Both the position numbers and the translations under genes were made by a program. From an uncultured Prevotellaceae bacterium (GTDB lineage: Bacteria > Bacteroidota > Bacteroidia > Bacteroidales > Bacteroidaceae), in contig CACYKE010000042.1 of NCBI GenBank assembly GCA_902774925.1, forward strand, positions 1-33,797: a DNA stretch of 33,797 nucleotides. The letters run 5' to 3'. The stretch's first letter is position 1; every line of letters begins with the position of its first letter. Below the pieces are notes generated by a model, which saw nothing but the letters and a program-made list of their open reading frames with translations, did no database searches and had not been told where the DNA came from. Of this stretch, positions 30,630 through 33,797 are shown piece by piece.

Positions 30630-31562
30630 TCAGCCTAAAAAGAACAGGCTGACGCCAATGACGGAGATAAAGGCGCCAACAATAGCCTTCCAGGTAATCT
30701 TCTCATGGAAGAGCCAATACGAGGGCAGAAGGATGATGATGGGCGTCATAGCCATCAGCGTGGAGGCGATGCCTGCTGCCGTATATTGTACAGCCATCAG
30801 CGAGAAGCCAACACCCACGAAGGGACCGAAGATGGTGGTGGCTGTAGCAACGGTAAGTCCTTTCCTGTCGTGCATAGCCTCGCGTAAAGGAGCCATTCCA
30901 TTGCGATAATATAATAATAAGGTGAAACCTATGATGCCAGCAATGCAACGGTAGAAATTAGCGCTGAAGGGTACTAACCATTCAGGTACATCCATCTCCG
31001 CTAAAGCGGCCACGTCGTAATGATCCATGCCTATCTTGCTTAGCACCAAACCTACGCCTTGACACACAGCTGCACCGATGGCAAAGAGCACGCCGTTAAG
31101 AGGTAGTTTCAGCGAAACCTTATGATGCTCACCTCGTCCAAGTACGGAAATACTGATTCCGGCAAGCGTTACCAGCATCGCCACGATACTCATCGCCGTC
31201 ATCTGTTGCCCCAGCGTCATCCAAGCCATCAGGGCTGCCGACAGCGGAGCAAGCGTCATGAAGAGCTGGCCATAGCGCGAACCTATAATAATATAGCATT
31301 GAAAGAGGCAGAAATCACCAATGACATAGCCCACCAGCCCAGATAACAACATCCATCCTGCAGCCTCTGTCGAGACACCTGTGGGTAACGGATGGCCCGT
31401 CACGACCAGAAACAACACCAGCGAGAACACCAACGCCAATGCCATTCGCAGCACATTCAGCGTCAGGTTGCCCAGCCGCTTCGAGCCGAACTCGCTCAGC
31501 AGCGCCGTCGCCGTCCACGAAAACGCCACGCCAATCGAAATCAGTTCACCTAAATAAGTCAT
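30630..31562 (-). CDS. EamA family (DMT superfamily) transporter B
   Basis: A 310-residue inner-membrane permease with ten predicted helices and two EamA halves. Segments include ISIGVAFSWTATALLSEFG, MLLSGLVGYVIGDFCLFQCY, GIASTLMAMTPIIILLPSYW and the closing FHEKITWKAIVGAFISVIGV, typical of the family. Substrate unknown. It starts 9 bp after the secreted protein at 31572, so they share a transcript. A decayed fragment of a close relative survives at 26941-27008. Confidence 0.88.
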   Translation of the reverse strand: MTYLGELISIGVAFSWTATALLSEFGSKRLGNLTLNVLRMALALVFSLVLFLVVTGHPLPTGVSTEAAGWMLLSGLVGYVIGDFCLFQCYIIIGSRYGQLFMTLAPLSAALMAWMTLGQQMTAMSIVAMLVTLAGISISVLGRGEHHKVSLKLPLNGVLFAIGAAVCQGVGLVLSKIGMDHYDVAALAEMDVPEWLVPFSANFYRCIAGIIGFTLLLYYRNGMAPLREAMHDRKGLTVATATTIFGPFVGVGFSLMAVQYTAAGIASTLMAMTPIIILLPSYWLFHEKITWKAIVGAFISVIGVSLFFLG

Positions 31563-31571
31563 CGTTTAGTA

Positions 31572-32240
31572 CTATCTGTTATCGATGCTTTTGAACAACG
31601 ACTGGTAGCGCTGAGCACCCTGCTTACAGCGGTCGGCCTCGCTGACGAACTTCTTAGGGATGGTCTTGCCCGTATATTCGTCCTTGAAGGTTCCTTTCTT
31701 TAGCGTCGCAATGTCTAAATAGTCCAAAGGGCCTTCAAACTTCTTGGCATTGAAACGCAGGAGACGCTGGCCGTCGAACCACATACGTAGTTCGTAAGGC
31801 CATATATCGCCCCCACCCTCTACGTCAGGCGTGAGCGCATAGATGAACATCACCTGACCCTTATCGTCATAAAGATACTCCTCATAGAATTCGCGGGCAG
31901 CGTAGTTGTACTTGATTGTCGTGAAACGCAGGTAGTGAGGCGGATAGGGGTCACCCTCCTCCTCTGGCTCCAGTTCGCCGTAGTACATACGGATATTTTC
32001 GTGGTGCGGTCCTGTGGCTGGCAGATTCTGCACCACACGTAAATCGAAGTACTCAGGCGGGATGCCGTCCGACGGGAAATTATCGCTCATCAGGGTAATC
32101 CATTCATGCACGCTCTGATAATCCTTACGGATGCTCTCAACAGTGTGCTGGGCACTGGCCGTCATTGCCCAAGCCATACAGAATAATAAGGTAAAAGCCA
32201 TTTTGTCCAGAATCCTAAGCACCTCGTCTCTAATGTTCAT
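31572..32240 (-). CDS. Exported protein of unknown function
   Basis: A 222-residue protein with an N-terminal export signal (hydrophobic 14-30, cleavage after TASA); either the ATG at 32240 or MAFTLLF (residue 14) may start it. The mature part is acidic and rich in Tyr and Trp, with HHENIRMYYGELEPEEEGDPYP, YNYAAREFYEEYLYDD and WPYELRMWFDGQRLLRF, suggesting a beta-sheet protein. Family not recognised. It leads a two-gene operon with EamA transporter B and has a strong promoter. Confidence 0.72.
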   Translation of the reverse strand: MNIRDEVLRILDKMAFTLLFCMAWAMTASAQHTVESIRKDYQSVHEWITLMSDNFPSDGIPPEYFDLRVVQNLPATGPHHENIRMYYGELEPEEEGDPYPPHYLRFTTIKYNYAAREFYEEYLYDDKGQVMFIYALTPDVEGGGDIWPYELRMWFDGQRLLRFNAKKFEGPLDYLDIATLKKGTFKDEYTGKTIPKKFVSEADRCKQGAQRYQSLFKSIDNR

Positions 32241-32262
32241 AATCGTTATCGTTTTGACGTCG

Positions 32263-32293
32263 CAAAGATACGCATTTCTTGGGAAAAAACAAA
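32263..32293 (-). promoter_or_regulatory. Promoter of the exported protein/EamA B operon
   Basis: CAAA at 32290-32293 gives TTTG on the minus strand, 19-bp spacer, TATCTTTG (32263-32270). The -33 falls in the T-tract of the frdB terminator. Confidence 0.75.
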
Positions 32294-32322
32294 AAAACGC
32301 CGCAGATTTCTTCTCTGCGGCG
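32291..32322 (-). terminator. Terminator of the fumarate reductase operon
   Basis: Nine-bp perfect stem CGCCGCAGA/TCTGCGGCG (32298-32306 with 32314-32322), loop of seven, then seven T on the minus strand (32291-32297). It lies 28 bp past the frdB stop. Confidence 0.9.
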
Positions 32323-32349
32323 CTCTTTATTATAAATAAGGTGTAATCC

Positions 32350-33108
32350 TTAATCAGCCAACTTTGCCTTAATCATCTCGCGGTTCAAGCGAGCGATGTT
32401 GGCGATGGTCTCGTTCTTAGGACAAACGGCCTCGCAGGCGCGAGTGTTGGTGCAGTTACCGAAGCCGAGCTCGTCCATCTTGGCAATCATGTTCTTCACA
32501 CGGCGGGCAGCCTCTACACGACCCTGGGGAAGCAGGGCGAGCTGGCTAACCTTAGACGATACGAAGAGCATGGCTGAACCGTTCTTACAAGCTGCTACGC
32601 AAGCGCCACAACCGATGCAAGATGCGCAGTCCATAGCCTCGTCAGCATCCTCCTTAGGAATCAGGATAGCGTTGGCATCCTGAGCCTGACCTGTGCGGAT
32701 CGTGGTGTAACCACCGGCCTGGATAATCTTATCGAAGGCACCACGGTCAACCATACAGTCCTTAATCACAGGGAAGGCTGCCGAGCGCCAAGGCTCAACG
32801 GTGATAACGTCGCCATCGTTGAAGCGACGCATGTAGAGCTGACAGGTAGTAGCTCCACGCTCGGTGAGTCCGTGAGGCGTACCATTGATGTAGAGCGAGC
32901 ACATACCGCAGATACCCTCGCGGCAGTCGTGATCGAATACGAAGGGCTCCTTGCCTTCGTTGATCAGTTCCTCGTTCAGGATGTCGAGCATCTCGAGGAA
33001 CGAGGTATCATCGGGAATATCGTGCATCTCGTGGGTGTCGAAATGTCCCTGGTCCTTGGGGCCATTCTGGCGCCAGAACTTTATTGTAAAGCTTATATTT
33101 TTTGCCAT
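32350..33108 (-). CDS. frdB: Fumarate reductase/succinate dehydrogenase iron-sulfur subunit
   Basis: A 252-residue subunit that passes electrons between the quinone site and the flavoprotein in the membrane-bound complex; in Bacteroidales it makes succinate by anaerobic fumarate reduction. The [2Fe-2S] ligands are Cys62, 67, 70 and 89; a second cluster group is [14 protein letters not shown] (161-174), a third [11 protein letters not shown] (219-229). All expected cysteines are present and the length is normal. It follows frdA after 46 bp that contain a hairpin. Confidence 0.93.
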   Translation of the reverse strand: MAKNISFTIKFWRQNGPKDQGHFDTHEMHDIPDDTSFLEMLDILNEELINEGKEPFVFDHDCREGICGMCSLYINGTPHGLTERGATTCQLYMRRFNDGDVITVEPWRSAAFPVIKDCMVDRGAFDKIIQAGGYTTIRTGQAQDANAILIPKEDADEAMDCASCIGCGACVAACKNGSAMLFVSSKVSQLALLPQGRVEAARRVKNMIAKMDELGFGNCTNTRACEAVCPKNETIANIARLNREMIKAKLAD

Positions 33109-33125
33109 AATTTAAACGTTTTGGG

Positions 33126-33144
33126 GGTGCTGTGACACAGCACC
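33126..33144 (-). other. Intercistronic hairpin between frdA and frdB
   Basis: GGTGCTGTG (33126-33134), one base, CACAGCACC (33136-33144): a perfect 9-bp inverted repeat with no T-tract. More likely an mRNA processing or stability element, or a protein site, than a terminator. Confidence 0.55.
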
Positions 33145-33154
33145 AAACTCAACA

Positions 33155-33797
33155 TTAATTCTTATAGTTACGTGTCTGTACCTTGATTGCCTCGTACTCC
33201 AGCGGCTCCTTGATGAGCTCAGGCTCGTTGCCCTTGCCTTTGTACTCCCAGCAGCCTACATAGAAGTAGTTCTCGTCGTCGCGCTTAGCCTCGCCTTCCT
33301 CGGTCTGATATTCCTCGCGGAAGTGACCACCGCAAGACTCGTTACGAGAGAGAGCGTCGAAAGCTACGAGCTGACCCATGGTGAAGAAGTCGCGCAGGTG
33401 GATAGCCTTGTCGAGCTCGATGTTCAAGCCTTCCTTGGTTCCAGGAACGAAGAGGTTGGTGTCGAACTCCTTCTCGAGCTCATGCATCTTCTTCAGACCA
33501 GTCTTCAATCCCTCAGCGGTGCGACCCATACCTACATACTCCCACATAATGTGACCGAGTTCCTTGTGGATGGAGTCAACAGAACGCTTACCCTTGATGT
33601 TCAGCAGACGGTCGAGTTCTGCGTCAACAGCCTTCTCAGCAGCGTCGAACTCAGGCAGATCGGTAGAAACCTTCGGCCATACAGCCTGGTCAGCTAGGTA
33701 GTTCTGGATGGTGTAAGGCAGCACGAAGTAACCATCGGCCAGACCCTGCATCAGAGCAGAAGCACCCAGACGGTTAGCACCGTGGTCAGAGAAGTTA
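33155..33797 (-). CDS. frdA: Fumarate reductase/succinate dehydrogenase flavoprotein subunit, C-terminal part
   Basis: The last 214 residues of the flavoprotein, open to the right edge of the window. NFSDHGANRLGASALMQGLADGYFVLP is the substrate/FAD-capping region (broken here by nothing, only cut by the window); after it come an alpha-helical domain (ELGHIMWEYVGMGRTAEGLK) and the C-terminal ESCGGHFREEYQTEEGEA segment, typical of the family's Arg-containing end. Order frdA-frdB, with cytochrome b expected further right. Confidence 0.9.
   Translation of the reverse strand, partial: NFSDHGANRLGASALMQGLADGYFVLPYTIQNYLADQAVWPKVSTDLPEFDAAEKAVDAELDRLLNIKGKRSVDSIHKELGHIMWEYVGMGRTAEGLKTGLKKMHELEKEFDTNLFVPGTKEGLNIELDKAIHLRDFFTMGQLVAFDALSRNESCGGHFREEYQTEEGEAKRDDENYFYVGCWEYKGKGNEPELIKEPLEYEAIKVQTRNYKN

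Noticed and set aside
30574-30909. 111-codon plus-strand ORF starting after the duplicated promoter
   Set aside because: Only the first few codons could be a gene remnant; the remainder is antisense to EamA B.
1-33797. tRNA or rRNA genes
   Set aside because: No cloverleaf with the TTCGANNC arm or CCA end and no rRNA-like sequence were seen by eye on either strand.

Overview
The window looks like a piece of a Bacteroidales chromosome, most likely from a Prevotella-type (Prevotellaceae) gut or rumen bacterium. The basis is: (i) many upstream regions carry the Bacteroidetes promoter form TTTG, 19-20 bp, TAnnTTTG, with weak or no Shine-Dalgarno sequence; (ii) lipoproteins and secreted proteins with tails of the Prevotella/T9SS type; (iii) family content such as LruC/DUF4842 lipoprotein, VirE_N plus DUF3987, DUF3108, GLUG repeats, a TPR-transmembrane-HTH regulator and a fused-type fumarate reductase. 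Nearly all genes lie on the minus strand; the main plus-strand genes are a GH43 glycosidase (14752-17169) and a hypothetical gene (22119-22760).

Left part (1-6723): the start of a SpmA-like nucleoside-recognition membrane protein, a large LruC-type lipoprotein, then an accessory cassette of a primase-like VirE_N/DUF3987 protein and two overlapping unknown genes. This cassette sits between two 25-bp direct repeats that differ at one base (2341-2365 and 6571-6595) and has a palindromic operator candidate.

Middle part (6724-14566): a tight six-gene minus operon runs from a GH3-family enzyme through an Ig-like lipoprotein, a DUF3108 protein, a PD-(D/E)XK nuclease and an ABC ATPase to a CobD-like aminotransferase that is broken by an out-of-frame internal deletion. 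murQ lies upstream and is divergent from the GH43 gene.

14640-23357: a GH43 glycosidase with a vestigial small ORF in its leader; an ECF sigma factor, small membrane protein and MscS channel operon; a run of GNAT acetyltransferase, Bcp peroxiredoxin and AGCS amino-acid symporter; a hypothetical plus-strand gene; and xpt.

23358-27012 is the most unusual stretch. It holds a long inverted repeat, about 360 bp made of four successive families of 21-22 bp tandem repeats, a frameshifted two-helix micro-protein gene, an AT-rich GLUG/T9SS-type secreted protein whose leader folds as a four-tier nested hairpin, a duplicated promoter block shared with 30457-30560, and a relic of a second EamA gene. 27013-33797 then carries two EamA permeases, a TonB-domain protein with a membrane TPR-HTH regulator, small lipoproteins, a secreted protein of unknown function, and the 3' part of the fumarate reductase operon (frdA partial, frdB) with a clear terminator.

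The best candidates for something not described before are the 21-22 bp repeat array (23542-23901), the nested-hairpin leader RNA (25870-25989) and the repeat-flanked primase-like cassette (2341-6595). All calls are from reading the sequence; no database search was possible.
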